Origin: Hoeflea ulvae
GTDB taxonomy: Bacteria; Pseudomonadota; Alphaproteobacteria; Rhizobiales; Rhizobiaceae
Direction of reading: 5' to 3'
Assembly (NCBI RefSeq): GCF_026619435.1
Contig: NZ_JAOVZQ010000001.1
Location: forward strand, 751,501-815,500
DNA length: 64,000 nucleotides
Part shown: positions 43,595-53,864 of the stretch, one piece after another
How positions within the stretch are numbered: the first letter of the stretch is position 1
Layout: the number at the start of each line of letters is the position of its first letter
Made by a program: the position numbers and the translations under genes
Notes under the pieces: model-generated
Told to the model about the DNA's origin: nothing
Databases searched by the model: none
What the model saw: the letters and a program-made list of their open reading frames with translations, nothing else

Positions 43595-44550
43595 TCAGTG
43601 TTTGCGCGAGCCGGATCCTTCATGTTTAGAAGCCGCTGATACAGGTCCTTGCGGGGAAATCCCGTGATCCGGGCGGCCTCGGTCGCAGCTTTGCCTGCGG
43701 GCAGATCCGCTGCCAGCCGGACCAGCAGCGCATCCACATCATCCTCGCTCGGCAGCGGCGTCGAGCCGGGGCCGATCACCAGCACGATCTCGCCGCGCAC
43801 CGCCTCGTCCTCATACTGCGCGGCCAGCGCGCCCAGCGTGCCGCGCCGCACTTCCTCATAGGTCTTGGTCAGCTCGCGGCATACCGCGGCCGGACGGTCG
43901 GCGCCAAGCACATCGGCAGCCGATTTCAGGCACGCGGCCAGCCGGTTCGGGCTTTCGAAAAACATCAATGTCGCTTCGGTGGTGGCAAAGCCCGCCAGCC
44001 GGTCGCGCCGCGCCTTGTCCTTGGACGGCAGGAAGCCGGCGAACAGGAATGCGTCGCTGGGCAGGCCCGAGGCCACCAGCGCCGCCATCGGCGCCGATGC
44101 GCCCGGGATCGGGATCACCGGTACGCCGGTCTCGATCGCGGTCTGCGAGATCCGGTAGCCGGGGTCGGAGATCAGCGGCGTGCCGGCGTCAGAAATCAGC
44201 GCCACGCTCTTGCCGGCTTCCAGCGCCTCCATCAGCTTCGGCCCGACGCGTTCGGCATTGTGTTCATGATAGGCATAGGGCCGGGTGGCGATGCCGTAGC
44301 GGTTGAGCAGCACCCGGCTGACCCGGGTGTCCTCGCAGGCAATGATATCGGCGCCGGCAAGGGTTTCCAGTCCGCGCAGGCTCATGTCGCCCAGATTGCC
44401 GATCGGGGTGGAGACCAGATAGAGCCCCGGCGTCACCGGCCGCGCCTCGATGTCATGGCTGCCGACGCGAAAAGTCCGCGCTACCTGCCCGGCGGCGGCT
44501 GCGTCCTGGCTCTGGGTCTCGGTTGAAGCTTTTGAGGTCTTGCGCGTCAT
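43591..44550 (-). CDS. rsmI: 16S rRNA (cytidine1402-2'-O)-methyltransferase
   Basis: A 319-residue SAM-dependent enzyme methylating C1402 in the ribosomal P site. Family signatures seen: LYLVSTPIGNLGDMSLRGLETLAGAD, CEDTRVSRVLLNRYGI, ALISDAGTPLISDPGYRI, PGASAPMAALVASGLPSDAFLFAGFLPSK and FFESPNRLAACLKSAADVLG. The N-terminal 40 residues are a variable extension (MTRKTSKASTETQ). Its stop overlaps the yraN start. Confidence 0.94.
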   Translation of the reverse strand: MTRKTSKASTETQSQDAAAAGQVARTFRVGSHDIEARPVTPGLYLVSTPIGNLGDMSLRGLETLAGADIIACEDTRVSRVLLNRYGIATRPYAYHEHNAERVGPKLMEALEAGKSVALISDAGTPLISDPGYRISQTAIETGVPVIPIPGASAPMAALVASGLPSDAFLFAGFLPSKDKARRDRLAGFATTEATLMFFESPNRLAACLKSAADVLGADRPAAVCRELTKTYEEVRRGTLGALAAQYEDEAVRGEIVLVIGPGSTPLPSEDDVDALLVRLAADLPAGKAATEAARITGFPRKDLYQRLLNMKDPARANTE

Positions 44551-44778
44551 TTTCGCTCCGCTGCGGTCCCGGGTTGGGGCGTCTCGACGTGCCACCCGAT
44601 GGCACACACTGTGTTTAGGCAGAAAATCGCCCTTTGGCCACAACAGCATTGGCTGCCGGCAGCGGCATTTCGGATTTGGCCGACGCGGGAACCAGTATCC
44701 GGCGCTGATCCCTCAGCAACGAAAAAGGGCGGCGGCCTGCTGGCCACCACCTTGTCGACCTATGCTTGAACCGAAGGT

Positions 44779-45180
44779 TCAGCGGGCGATGCCGACGAAC
44801 CTGACATCCATCTTGCCGCTATAGGCATTCATCGTGGCCTGGAAGATACCGTGGCCCTTCATTGCGCGGTAGCCATAGGAGGTGCCCTGGCAATCCGTGG
44901 CCTTGACCGATCTGTAGCCATTGGCGCGCAGTGTCTGCTTGCCCGTATTGCAGGATTGCTTGGCGCGGTTGACCTTGACCACCTCGTTGCGGCGCTGGCT
45001 GCGGTGATCGCGGACCTCAACCTTGGTCCGGTGGTCGCGGGTCTCCGGGCCGCGGTGATCGCGCTCGACGACCTTGCTGCGATGGTCGCGCTGGCTGCCG
45101 GATGCGGCCTCGGCAGTGCTGGCAAAGCCGGAAGCCAGAATGCTGACGGCGGCGGCGACGATAAGTGCTTTGTTCAACAT
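44779..45180 (-). CDS. Secreted protein with RDHR repeats
   Basis: A 133-residue protein. Residues 1-26 (MLNKALIVAAAVSILASGFASTAEA) are a clear signal peptide, so it is exported. Then four repeats of an Arg-Asp-His-Arg unit spaced by 8-10 residues (RDHRSKVVE, RDHRGPET, RDHRTKVEV, RDHRSQRRNE) form a strongly charged linker that could bind metal or nucleic acid. The C-terminal 60 residues with two cysteines (NRAKQSCNTGKQTLRANG ... KATDCQGTSYGYRA) look like a small periplasmic domain. No known family. Confidence 0.75.
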   Translation of the reverse strand: MLNKALIVAAAVSILASGFASTAEAASGSQRDHRSKVVERDHRGPETRDHRTKVEVRDHRSQRRNEVVKVNRAKQSCNTGKQTLRANGYRSVKATDCQGTSYGYRAMKGHGIFQATMNAYSGKMDVRFVGIAR

Positions 45181-45535
45181 GGTCGTTTTCCTTGGGTTGG
45201 TCGGGGTCTGTCGTTGTTCGATGACCCACCCTAGGCAATGGCTGTGCAACCCGGTCTGAACGTCCCGTTCATGCAGGGTTCACCCCGCGCGGGGCCTGCC
45301 GCAGTTGAGGTCCAGGCGCCGATTGCAGGTTAGCGCTCGCAACGCCCCTTACTAGAATTTGTCGTGCGCGCCGCATGATGCTTTGACCGCGCAAGTGCTT
45401 TTGCACAGCGCCGCCATCTGTCGGCCAGGTTGCATGCACGATGCATACACCGGAACAGTAATTTAACACTCGCTTTGTACAATCCCGCAAGAACGCGTAG
45501 GATTCCCGGATCAACCAAGGCGGCGGCTGCTCAAA
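45181..45535. other. Gene-free gap with small palindromes
   Basis: 355 bases without a convincing gene between the RDHR protein and the GGDEF-EAL gene. Visible are CCCCGCGCGGGG near 45286-45297, the GTGC-TTTT-GCAC mini-hairpin at 45395-45406 and TGCAT-GCACG-ATGCA near 45432. They may be the promoter region of either flanking gene; nothing firmer can be said. Confidence 0.45.
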
Positions 45536-47476
45536 GTGCTGAAAACAATCTTTGCCCGCATAGCGCGTTTCATGTCCGTCTCGGCCGGAAATGATGACCT
45601 GCACAAGGCCCAGTTTGAGGTTTTCTCAAGCCAGGTTCCGTTGATGTATTGCATCGTGCTGATGAATTCATGGGTGCTGGCAATCACCTTCTACGACTCG
45701 GCGCCACTATGGCTCTCGGTCCATGTGCCACTGGGTTTTTCAGCCATCTGCTGTCTGCGCCTTTTCGGCTGGTGGCGTTCGAGACAGGTGGTGCCCACGG
45801 CCACATCCGCCCGCAGGGCGCTGATGATGACCAATGCCTTCGCGCTGGTACTGTGTCTGGTCCTGACATTCTGGGCGACGGCGCTCTACCCCTATGGCGA
45901 TCCCTACATGCAGGGCAACATCGCCTTCTTCATCGCCATCACCGGGATCGGCGTCATTGTCTGCCTGCAGCAGATGCCGTCGGCGGCATTCATCGCGGCC
46001 TTTGTCATCAATGTCGCATTCATCATGTGTTTCTGCCTCTCCGGCATCACCTCCTTCATCGGCATGGGCGTCAATGCCGTGCTGGTGTCCGCTGCCATGC
46101 TGATGGTGGTGCGGGTGCAGTTCCGCTATTTCTCCGGCGCTGTCGCCGCGCGCACCAAGCTGGAAGCGGTCAACACGGAAAATGCCCGGCTGGCCAATCT
46201 CGACAGCCTGACCGGGCTTGCCAATCGCCGCCAGTTTTTCGCCCATCTTGCCGAGCAATTCGAGAAGGACGAGAGCCCGCGGCTCGCCGTCGGTGTCATC
46301 GACCTCGACGGCTTCAAGCCGATCAATGATCTCTACGGCCATATGGTCGGCGACCAGTTGCTGGTCGAGGTCGGGCTCCGGCTTGCCGCCCTTGCCGACG
46401 AGACCACCCATATTTCCCGGCTTGGCGGTGACGAATTTGCGCTCACGGTGATCGATTGCCCCGACGATGCCGAGTTGCTCGAGCTGGGCGAAAGGGTCTG
46501 CGCGGCGCTGCGTATTCCCTTCTATCTTGCCGATGCGACGGTGCAGCTCTCCGGATCGATCGGTTTTGCGGTCTATCCGGAACTGGCAGCCAATGCGGAA
46601 GAGCTCTACGGACGCGCCGACTATGCCCTGTATCAGAGCAAGCGCTCCACCCGCGGTCATGCCTTGCTGTTCTCCGACAGTCATATTGTCGAAATCGAGA
46701 AGAACAACGAGATCGAGCAGGCGCTGAGCTATGCCGATCTCGAATCCGAGATGGATGTGTTCTTCCAGCCGATCATCGACATTCACACCCGGCAGACCCG
46801 CACCTTCGAGGCCCTGGCTCGCTGGTCCAGCCCGGTGATGGGCAATGTGTCGCCGGGCCTGTTCATTCCCGTTGCCGAGCGCATCGGCGTGGTCAATGCG
46901 CTGACTTGCGTGCTGTTCCGCAAAGCGCTTGCGGCCGCCATGGACTGGCCCGAAGAGGTCGGCCTGTCGTTCAACCTGTCGACCCATGACATCAGCTCAT
47001 CCGACAGCGTCGCCTCGATTGTCGGCATCATCCTGTCGAGCGGAATTGACCCCAGAAGGGTCGATCTCGAAATCACCGAAACCGCGATGATGTATGATTT
47101 CAGCCAGGCCAAGGCCGCGATCGAGGTCTTCAAGCGGCTCGGCTGCGGCATTGCGCTCGATGACTTCGGAACCGGGTTTTCCAGCCTCAGCCAGCTTCAC
47201 GCGCTGCCCCTGACCAAGATCAAGATCGACCGCAGCTTCGTCTCCGACCTCGACAAGATCCCGGCCAGCTACAAGATTGTCAAATCCCTGCTGGCGCTGA
47301 GTTCCGACATGGGGCTGGGCTGCGTCATTGAAGGGGTGGAAACCGAGGCGGAGCTGGCTGCGGTGAAAAAGCTCGGCGGACATCTGGTCCAGGGCTATTA
47401 CTTCTCCCGCCCGGTGTCGCAGACCGAGGCGGTGAACTTTCTTCCCGAATCGGTCTGGGCGCAGCAAACCGCATAG
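45536..47476 (+). CDS. GGDEF-EAL membrane protein (cyclic-di-GMP turnover)
   Basis: A 646-residue protein. Residues about 35-200 hold five or six hydrophobic helices (membrane sensor, MASE-like). A GGDEF domain follows with LDSLTGLANRRQF and an intact GGDEF signature (RLGGDEFALTV, residue near 295), then an EAL domain with FEALARW (near 423), NLSTHD, EITETAMM, DDFGTGFSSL and EGVETEAEL, all catalytic residues present. It could synthesise or hydrolyse cyclic di-GMP, one activity often dominating. Starts at GTG; an ATG at residue 13 is possible. Confidence 0.92.
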   Translation: MLKTIFARIARFMSVSAGNDDLHKAQFEVFSSQVPLMYCIVLMNSWVLAITFYDSAPLWLSVHVPLGFSAICCLRLFGWWRSRQVVPTATSARRALMMTNAFALVLCLVLTFWATALYPYGDPYMQGNIAFFIAITGIGVIVCLQQMPSAAFIAAFVINVAFIMCFCLSGITSFIGMGVNAVLVSAAMLMVVRVQFRYFSGAVAARTKLEAVNTENARLANLDSLTGLANRRQFFAHLAEQFEKDESPRLAVGVIDLDGFKPINDLYGHMVGDQLLVEVGLRLAALADETTHISRLGGDEFALTVIDCPDDAELLELGERVCAALRIPFYLADATVQLSGSIGFAVYPELAANAEELYGRADYALYQSKRSTRGHALLFSDSHIVEIEKNNEIEQALSYADLESEMDVFFQPIIDIHTRQTRTFEALARWSSPVMGNVSPGLFIPVAERIGVVNALTCVLFRKALAAAMDWPEEVGLSFNLSTHDISSSDSVASIVGIILSSGIDPRRVDLEITETAMMYDFSQAKAAIEVFKRLGCGIALDDFGTGFSSLSQLHALPLTKIKIDRSFVSDLDKIPASYKIVKSLLALSSDMGLGCVIEGVETEAELAAVKKLGGHLVQGYYFSRPVSQTEAVNFLPESVWAQQTA

Positions 47477-47516
47477 AAGTGCGGGGCGTTACAGCCTCTG
47501 TGCGCGTCCTTGCGGC

Positions 47517-48707
47517 TCAGAACGCCAGATCGGCCACCACTGCATCGAGCACCAGCATGCCCTGAGGCGTGCAGCGGATCCGCTCCGCTGTCATCTCCTC
47601 GATCATGCCGTGATGGATCAGGAATGCGGTGCGGTCGGGATCAAGCGAGCGGCCCGACAGCGCCTGCCAGCGCTTGAGGTCGATGCCTTCGCGCAGCCTC
47701 AGTCCCATCAGCAGCAGTTCATCGGCCTGTTCGGCCAGGCTGAGTTCGCTGGTCTCGACCATGCCGTGACCGTTTTGCGCCACCAGTTCAAGCCATTTTT
47801 CCGGCATGCGTTCGGTCGCCGTGGCAATCTTGCCGGCGGCTGTGGACAGCCGGCCATGGGCCCCGGGGCCGATCCCGACATAATCGCCATAGCGCCAATA
47901 GGTCAGATTATGTCGGCTCTCCGCACCGGGCCGGGCATGGTTGGACACCTCATAGGCCGGCATGCCGTGGTCTTCGCAGACGCTGCGGGTCAGCTCGTAG
48001 AGCTCCGCCGACAATTCGCCATCGGGCACGATCAGCTTGCCGGCCTTGTGCAGCCCGTAAAACGGCGTGCCTTCCTCGATCGTCAGCTGATACAGCGACA
48101 GATGATCGGCGGCCAGTCCGATCGCCTCCTTGAGCTCCAGCGCCCAGGCCTCCGCCGTCTGGTCGGGCCGGGCATAGATCAGGTCAAAGGACATGCGCGG
48201 AAAGATGTCGCGCGCCAGGCCGATCGCCTTCAGCGCGTCGGCGCGGTCATGCAGCCGGCCCAGCCTTTTGAGATCGGGATCATTGAGCGCCTGCACGCCC
48301 ATCGACACCCGGTTGACGCCGGCATCGCGATAGCCGCGGAAGCGGTCGGCCTCGACGCTTGATGGATTGGCTTCGAGCGTGATCTCGATTCCTTCCGGAA
48401 CCACCCAGGCCGCGCGCACGGTGTCCAGGATCGCTGCCACCGTGTCGGGCGCCATCAGCGATGGCGTGCCGCCGCCGAAGAACATGCTGGTGACCACCCG
48501 CGGACCGGATATCTCCCGCATAGCGGCGATCTCCCGGCTGAAGGCCTCGATATAGGCCTTCTGGTCAACGCCGGCATGGCGGACATGGGAGTTGAAATCG
48601 CAATAGGGGCATTTTGCGGCACAGAACGGCCAATGCAGATAGATCCCGAAGCCGGGCTTGCCGGTATCGGGCGCTATGGCGTCGGTCAATTGCGAAGAAG
48701 CGTTCAC
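47517..48707 (-). CDS. hemW: HemW, radical SAM haem chaperone
   Basis: A 396-residue radical-SAM protein (formerly called oxygen-independent coproporphyrinogen oxidase-like). The 4Fe-4S cluster is held by Cys29, Cys33 and Cys36 in [17 protein letters not shown] and [19 protein letters not shown] follow. HemW delivers haem to respiratory enzymes. The GTG start at 48707 overlaps the rdgB stop (GTGA), giving a tight rph-rdgB-hemW operon in this orientation. Confidence 0.93.
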   Translation of the reverse strand: MNASSQLTDAIAPDTGKPGFGIYLHWPFCAAKCPYCDFNSHVRHAGVDQKAYIEAFSREIAAMREISGPRVVTSMFFGGGTPSLMAPDTVAAILDTVRAAWVVPEGIEITLEANPSSVEADRFRGYRDAGVNRVSMGVQALNDPDLKRLGRLHDRADALKAIGLARDIFPRMSFDLIYARPDQTAEAWALELKEAIGLAADHLSLYQLTIEEGTPFYGLHKAGKLIVPDGELSAELYELTRSVCEDHGMPAYEVSNHARPGAESRHNLTYWRYGDYVGIGPGAHGRLSTAAGKIATATERMPEKWLELVAQNGHGMVETSELSLAEQADELLLMGLRLREGIDLKRWQALSGRSLDPDRTAFLIHHGMIEEMTAERIRCTPQGMLVLDAVVADLAF

Positions 48708-49357
48708 GTGGCCGGCACGCCGAGGCACTGTTCGGCAAACAGCTTGAACGCCTTTGCGCGGTGCGAAAGCGCTGTCGCCTGGCCGGGCTTCCAGCCGTGC
48801 TTTTCCTCAGCCGGCATTTCGCCGAATGTCCTCGTATGGCCATCAGGACGGAACACCGGATCATAGCCGAAACCGAGACTGCCGCGCGGCGGCCAGACCA
48901 GAACGCCCGGCGCTTCGCCGCGATAGAAGCTGACCTCGCCCTCGGGCGTGGCCAGGCACAGCACGCTGACAAACCGACCGGTGCGTTTGGCATCGGTGTC
49001 GGCGCCGCGGGCTCTGAGCGCATCCTCGACCTTGCCCATGGCCACCGCGAAATCCCGGCTGCCGTCTTCCAGCGTCGCCCAGTCAGCGGTGTAGACCCCG
49101 GGCGCGCCGTCGAGCGCATCGACCACCAGGCCGGAATCGTCCGACAGCGCGATCAGGCCGGAGGCCCGTGCCGAGGCCAGCGCCTTGGTTGCCGCATTGG
49201 CCTCGAAGGTGTCGCCGGTTTCCTCGGGCTCGGGCAGTCCCAGCTCGGCCGCCGAGGTGACCTCGATGCCGAGCGGGCCGCACAGGTCGCGGATTTCGGA
49301 GATCTTGCCGGCATTGTGGCTGGCGACCAGGATCTTGCTGAGCTTCGGGTTCGACAT
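48704..49357 (-). CDS. rdgB: XTP/dITP diphosphatase (house-cleaning NTPase)
   Basis: A 217-residue RdgB/HAM1 pyrophosphatase hydrolysing non-canonical purine nucleotides. Motifs: [14 protein letters not shown] (SHNAGK), [38 protein letters not shown] and [10 protein letters not shown]. It lies between rph and hemW, 6 bases after rph and overlapping hemW. Confidence 0.95.
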   Translation of the reverse strand: MSNPKLSKILVASHNAGKISEIRDLCGPLGIEVTSAAELGLPEPEETGDTFEANAATKALASARASGLIALSDDSGLVVDALDGAPGVYTADWATLEDGSRDFAVAMGKVEDALRARGADTDAKRTGRFVSVLCLATPEGEVSFYRGEAPGVLVWPPRGSLGFGYDPVFRPDGHTRTFGEMPAEEKHGWKPGQATALSHRAKAFKLFAEQCLGVPAT

Positions 49358-49363
49358 CGTGCG

Positions 49364-50089
49364 TTACAGCGGTCCGGAGACCGTCACCTTCTGCAGGGCC
49401 ACCAGATCGGCAATGCCGTTCTTGGCCAGTTCCATCAGTTCCAGAAGCTGCGCCTGCGAGAACGGCACGCCTTCCGCAGTGCCCTGGATTTCGACGATGC
49501 CGCCGGTGCCGGTCATGACGAAATTGGCATCCGTTTCGGCGGCCGAATCCTCGAGATAGTCGAGATCGATCACGGGCTGCGCGGCAAAGATGCCGCAGGA
49601 CACGGCCGCGACATTGTCCTTGAGCACCCGCTCAACCTTGACCATCGAACGCTCTTCCATCCATTTCAGGCAATCATGCAGGGCGATCCAGGCGCCGGTG
49701 ATCGCTGCCGTCCGGGTGCCGCCATCGGCCTGGATGACATCGCAATCGACCGTGATCTGGCGTTCGCCGAGTGCTTCGAGATCGACCACGGCGCGCAGCG
49801 ACCGGCCGATCAGACGCTGGATTTCCAGTGTCCGTCCGCCCTGCTTGCCCGATGTGGCCTCGCGGCGCATGCGGCCGCCGGTCGACCGCGGCAGCATGCC
49901 GTATTCCGCCGTGACCCAGCCCTTGCCGCCATTGCGCAACCATGGCGGAACCCGCTCTTCAAGGCTCGCCGTGCACAGCACATGGGTGTCGCCGAACTTG
50001 ACCAGGCAGGAACCCTCGGCATGTTTGGATACGTTGCGGTCGAGGCTGACTGCCCGCATCACATTTGTCTTCCGGCCCGATGGACGCAT
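49364..50089 (-). CDS. rph: Ribonuclease PH
   Basis: A 241-residue phosphorolytic exoribonuclease trimming tRNA 3' ends. Seen: [19 protein letters not shown] (start; family MRPSGR), [63 protein letters not shown] and [22 protein letters not shown]. An ATG 43 codons upstream is in frame but lacks similarity. It is divergent from hrcA. Confidence 0.96.
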   Translation of the reverse strand: MRPSGRKTNVMRAVSLDRNVSKHAEGSCLVKFGDTHVLCTASLEERVPPWLRNGGKGWVTAEYGMLPRSTGGRMRREATSGKQGGRTLEIQRLIGRSLRAVVDLEALGERQITVDCDVIQADGGTRTAAITGAWIALHDCLKWMEERSMVKVERVLKDNVAAVSCGIFAAQPVIDLDYLEDSAAETDANFVMTGTGGIVEIQGTAEGVPFSQAQLLELMELAKNGIADLVALQKVTVSGPL

Positions 50090-50199
50090 CGTCTTTCTCC
50101 TGATTCCAGTGTTGCCGCCTTCTATCGGCGCGCGTCCCATCATGCAAAGAAAAACCGCCCGCGGGATCCGCCGCGGCCGGACATGGCTGTGCTTTGCCC

Positions 50200-50229
50200 C
50201 TTCCGTGCCGGTGCGCAAGCCCCTATATT
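50200..50229 (+). promoter_or_regulatory. Possible RpoH-type heat-shock promoter of hrcA
   Basis: CTTCCG (50200-50205) and CCCCTATATT (50220-50229) resemble an alphaproteobacterial RpoH promoter, especially the CCTATAT -10; spacing is 14 bases. Weak -35 match. No CIRCE element was found in the hrcA upstream region. Confidence 0.35.
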
Positions 50230-50271
50230 CCTCCTAAAGGCAACGCCAGAGGCGGCCTCGAGGATACGGTC

Positions 50272-51357
50272 ATGACCATGAATACGCCATCCATCCCGAC
50301 GGATCTTTCCGGTGCGCTTGATGAACGCTCGCGGGAGATTTTTCGCGCGCTCGTGGAAAGCTATATGGAATCGGGTGACCCGCTCGGCTCGCGCAGCCTG
50401 TCGCGGATGCTGCCGATGTCGCTGTCACCGGCCTCGATCCGCAATGTGATGAGCGATCTGGAGGAGCTTGGCCTGATCTATGCGCCGCATGTCAGCGCCG
50501 GACGCCTGCCGACGCAGAAGGGGCTGCGGTTTTTTGTCGATGCCTTCATGCAGGTCGGCGACCTGCAGCCGGACATGCGCGAGACCATCGAGCGCCAGGT
50601 GCGCTCGGAGGATGCCAGCCGTCCGGTGGAGAACCTGCTGACCGAAGCCAGCCAGATGCTGTCGGGCATGACCCGCGGCGCCGGCTTGGTGATTGCCGCA
50701 AAGCAGGACGCCACCATCCGCCACATCGAGTTCATCAGGCTTGATCCGAAACGGGCGCTGGTTGTGCTGGTCGGCGGCAATGACCAGGTGGAAAACCGGG
50801 TGATGGAGCTGCCCGACGGGGTCACCGCCGGGCAATTGACCGAAGCTGCCAATTTCCTCAACGCCCATCTTGTCGGCCGCACCATCGGCGAGGTGCGCAG
50901 CGAGCTGGAGCGGATCACCGACGAGGTGCGCTCCGAACTCGATGTGCTGTCGCGCGATCTGGTCGAACGCGGTCTCGCCGTATGGGCCGGAAGCCGCGAA
51001 GGCGCCGGCGCAGCCCGGCTGATCGTGCGCGGCCGCGGCAATCTGCTCGAGGGGCTTTCCGCCGGCGAGGAGCTCGACCGGCTCCGGCTGCTGTTTGACG
51101 AGCTCGAACGCAAGGAGAGCCTGATCGAGCTGATGACGCTCGCCGAGGAAGGCTCCGGCGTCCGCATCTTCATCGGCTCGGAGAACAAGCTGTTCTCGCT
51201 GTCGGGATCGTCGCTGATCGTTGCGCCCTGGCGCGATGGCGACGACAAGGTCGTCGGCGCGGTCGGCATCATCGGACCGACCCGGCTCAACTATGCCCGG
51301 ATCGTCCCGATGGTCGACTACACCGCGCAACTGGTGTCACGGCTCACCCGCAAATAG
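50272..51357 (+). CDS. hrcA: HrcA, heat-inducible transcription repressor
   Basis: A 361-residue repressor of chaperonin genes that binds CIRCE operators (TTAGCACTC-N9-GAGTGCTAA). N-terminal winged helix: [73 protein letters not shown]; later [14 protein letters not shown] and [12 protein letters not shown] / [24 protein letters not shown]. It is followed by grpE. The upstream ATG at 50194 was rejected. Confidence 0.96.
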   Translation: MTMNTPSIPTDLSGALDERSREIFRALVESYMESGDPLGSRSLSRMLPMSLSPASIRNVMSDLEELGLIYAPHVSAGRLPTQKGLRFFVDAFMQVGDLQPDMRETIERQVRSEDASRPVENLLTEASQMLSGMTRGAGLVIAAKQDATIRHIEFIRLDPKRALVVLVGGNDQVENRVMELPDGVTAGQLTEAANFLNAHLVGRTIGEVRSELERITDEVRSELDVLSRDLVERGLAVWAGSREGAGAARLIVRGRGNLLEGLSAGEELDRLRLLFDELERKESLIELMTLAEEGSGVRIFIGSENKLFSLSGSSLIVAPWRDGDDKVVGAVGIIGPTRLNYARIVPMVDYTAQLVSRLTRK

Positions 51358-51499
51358 CACCGGCAAAATGCGCCGAAATTACCGCGCCATTGTGGGTTTG
51401 ATCGCCTGTGCGGCGGCGCAGGCCTTGATTTTTGCCGCCCGAACGTCGATATGCGGTGCAACTTCTCAATGGATAAAGAACAGTCAGGACACGCACACC

Positions 51500-52123
51500 A
51501 TGAGCGATGAAAGCCAGGGCCACGAATACAACAAGCCACAGGCAGACGCCGCCCCCAAGGCCGAAGAGGCCGTCGATACGGCGCAGCCACAGGAGCCTGA
51601 TCCGGTCGAGGTGCTCAAGGCCGAAATCCTGGAACTCCGGGACCAGCGGCTGCGCATGGCCGCCGAGATGGAAAACCTTCGCCGCCGCACCGCCCGTGAC
51701 GTCAGGGATGCCAAGAGCTATGCCATTTCCGGGTTTGCCCGCGACATGCTGCAGGTTTCCGACAATCTTCAGCGCGCGCTGGAAGCCGTGCCCGAGCAGG
51801 CCGAAGGCGCTGCCGACAATGGCCTCAAGACCCTGGTCGAGGGTGTCGAGCTGACCGAGCGCGCCATGCTGGCAGCGCTTGAGCGCCACGGCGTCAGCAA
51901 GCTTGAGCCGAAGGGCCAGAAGTTCGATCCGAACTATCATCAGGCGATGTACGAGGTTCCTGATCCCAATGTGGCCAACAACACGGTCGTTGAAGTGGTG
52001 CAGCCGGGCTATGTGATCGGCGAGCGCATGCTGCGTCCGGCCATGGTCGGTGTCGCCAAGGGCGGCCCGAAAGAGCTTGCACCCGAGCCGGGCGCCCCCG
52101 CCCAGGCTGAAAAGGACGCCTGA
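51500..52123 (+). CDS. grpE: GrpE, DnaK nucleotide exchange factor
   Basis: A 207-residue co-chaperone. Residues 1-35 are a non-conserved acidic extension; the long coiled coil starts at [32 protein letters not shown], with the four-helix region [24 protein letters not shown] and the beta domain [51 protein letters not shown]. It works with DnaK. The ATG at 51500 gives [12 protein letters not shown]; it directly follows hrcA with a 142-base gap. Confidence 0.95.
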   Translation: MSDESQGHEYNKPQADAAPKAEEAVDTAQPQEPDPVEVLKAEILELRDQRLRMAAEMENLRRRTARDVRDAKSYAISGFARDMLQVSDNLQRALEAVPEQAEGAADNGLKTLVEGVELTERAMLAALERHGVSKLEPKGQKFDPNYHQAMYEVPDPNVANNTVVEVVQPGYVIGERMLRPAMVGVAKGGPKELAPEPGAPAQAEKDA

Positions 52124-52173
52124 GATCAATCCTGCCGGGCTGTTGGGCTCTGTGGCGGACCGGAGAAACGCCG

Positions 52174-52809
52174 ATGACCCCGCTTGAAGGTCTTGATTAT
52201 GCCGGTGTCGCGGTCTTCGCCGCCACCGGCGCGCTGGCCGCCTCGCGCAAGCAGCTCGACATGATCGGCTTTGTCTTTCTGGCGGCGGTGACCGGCATCG
52301 GCGGCGGCACCTTCCGCGACCTGGTGCTGGGCGCAACCCCGGTGTTCTGGGTGGATAAACCTGCCTATCTGCTGGTCTGCGCCGGGGTGGCGGTGATTGT
52401 CTATTTCACAGCCCATCTGGTCGAGTCACGCTACCGGCTGTTGCTGTGGTTCGATGCCGTCGGCATGTCGGCCTATTCGGTGATGGGTGCTGCCAAGGGG
52501 CTGGCTGTGTCCGGCTCGCCGGTGGTGGCACTTGTCACCGGCATGATGACCGCCACCATGGGCGGCATCCTGCGCGATCTGCTGGCCGGTGAACCCTCAG
52601 TGCTGATGCGTCCGGAAATCTATGTCTCGGCCGCCCTTGTCGGCGCCGGCGGCTTTGTTGTTGCCAGCCTGCTCGGCGCGCCGCTGGTTGCAGCCTCCGC
52701 GGCTGGCGTCATCATGGCCTTTGCCGTGCGTGGCGGCGCGATTCGCTACAACTGGGCATTCTCGCCCTACCGCTCGCGTGCCGGCCGTCCGCCCGAAGAC
52801 GTGATGTAG
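52174..52809 (+). CDS. TRIC-family (UPF0126/YicG) membrane channel
   Basis: A 211-residue protein of two UPF0126 repeats, each three helices with a glycine-rich turn: DYAGVAVFAATGALAASRK, VTGIGGGTFRDLVLGATPVFWV, then DAVGMSAYSVMGAAKGL, MTATMGGILRDLLAGEPSVLM. The GGG/GGILRD motifs are diagnostic of the prokaryotic TRIC-type cation channels. Conducts K+ or Na+ in homologues. It is 51 bases after grpE. Confidence 0.9.
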   Translation: MTPLEGLDYAGVAVFAATGALAASRKQLDMIGFVFLAAVTGIGGGTFRDLVLGATPVFWVDKPAYLLVCAGVAVIVYFTAHLVESRYRLLLWFDAVGMSAYSVMGAAKGLAVSGSPVVALVTGMMTATMGGILRDLLAGEPSVLMRPEIYVSAALVGAGGFVVASLLGAPLVAASAAGVIMAFAVRGGAIRYNWAFSPYRSRAGRPPEDVM

Positions 52810-52830
52810 CACCGGTTCCAGTGGCCGCGT

Positions 52831-53823
52831 TCAGATGAGCCCGGCCTTGCGTCCTGCCTCAGCCAGCGACAATTGCAGTCTCGGGCCGATCTGCTGGATC
52901 ACCAGGCCTGCGGCGAGACTGCCGAGCTTGCCGCATGTTTCCAGCGGTTTGCCATTGGCATAGCCATGCAGGAAGCCTGCGGCATAGAGATCGCCGGCAC
53001 CGGTGGTGTCGACCACCTCGTCAATATCAATTGCATCGATGTCCACGCGCTCGTCGCCCCGCACGATCACCGAGCCGTGCTCGGAACGGGTGATGGCCGC
53101 AAGCTTGCAATCCTTGCGCAGCTGCGAGACGGCATGCTCGAAATTGTCGGTCTCGTAGAGCGATTTGGCCTCATCGGAATTGGCAAACACGATGTCGATG
53201 GTGCCCGAGCGCATCAGCTCGAGAAACTCTTCGCGGTAGCGCCCGACGCAAAACGGATCCGACAGCGTCATCGACATTTCGCGGCCGTGCTTGTGGCCGA
53301 TGTCGGCGCAGAGCCGGATGGCGTCCTTGGCGCGGGGCGGGTCCCACAGATAGCCCTCGAAATAGGTCACCTTCGCCCCGGCCACCACATCGGCTTCGAT
53401 ATCGTCGGGGCCAAGCTCGACGCAGGCACCGAGATAGGTGTTCATCGAGCGCTCGCCATCGGGGGTCACGAAGATCATCGAGCGTGCGGTCGGCGGGGTG
53501 CTTTCCAGCGGCCGGGTGGCGAAATGAACGCCCTGGGCGCGAATGTCATGGCTGAAGATCTTGCCGAGCTGGTCTTCGGCGACCTTGCCGAAATAGGCCG
53601 AGCGGCTGCCGAAACCGGCAATGCCCGCAGCCGTGTTGCCGGCGCTGCCGCCCGAGCTCTCGATCGCCGGACCCATCCGCGAATACAGCAGTTCGGCGCG
53701 TTCGGCGTCGATCAGGTTCATCGCGCCCTTGATGATCTCGTTGTCGGCGAGAAACGCCTCGTCGCAGCGGGCGATGATGTCGACAATGGCATTGCCGATG
53801 CAAAGAACGTCAAACTGGCTCAT
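52831..53823 (-). CDS. PfkB-family kinase, probable adenosine kinase
   Basis: A 330-residue PfkB sugar kinase. N-terminal FDVLCIGNAIVDIIARCDE, the glycine-rich GGSAGNTAAGIAGFGSRSAYFGK and the C-terminal ATP site VDTTGAGDLYAAGFLHG, with the catalytic Asp in GAGD. Rhizobial proteins with this layout are adenosine kinases, phosphorylating adenosine to AMP; ribokinase-like alternatives cannot be excluded. Start MSQFDVLCIGNAI. Its AAA-type neighbour at 53865 is upstream on the same strand. Confidence 0.88.
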   Translation of the reverse strand: MSQFDVLCIGNAIVDIIARCDEAFLADNEIIKGAMNLIDAERAELLYSRMGPAIESSGGSAGNTAAGIAGFGSRSAYFGKVAEDQLGKIFSHDIRAQGVHFATRPLESTPPTARSMIFVTPDGERSMNTYLGACVELGPDDIEADVVAGAKVTYFEGYLWDPPRAKDAIRLCADIGHKHGREMSMTLSDPFCVGRYREEFLELMRSGTIDIVFANSDEAKSLYETDNFEHAVSQLRKDCKLAAITRSEHGSVIVRGDERVDIDAIDIDEVVDTTGAGDLYAAGFLHGYANGKPLETCGKLGSLAAGLVIQQIGPRLQLSLAEAGRKAGLI

Positions 53824-53864
53824 GAGGACTCTTGTCGGTTGGCGCTGAAAGGTTCTGGCCTTTC

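Noticed and set aside
50200..50271. CIRCE element ahead of hrcA
   Set aside because: No TTAGCACTC or GAGTGCTAA was found in this region.
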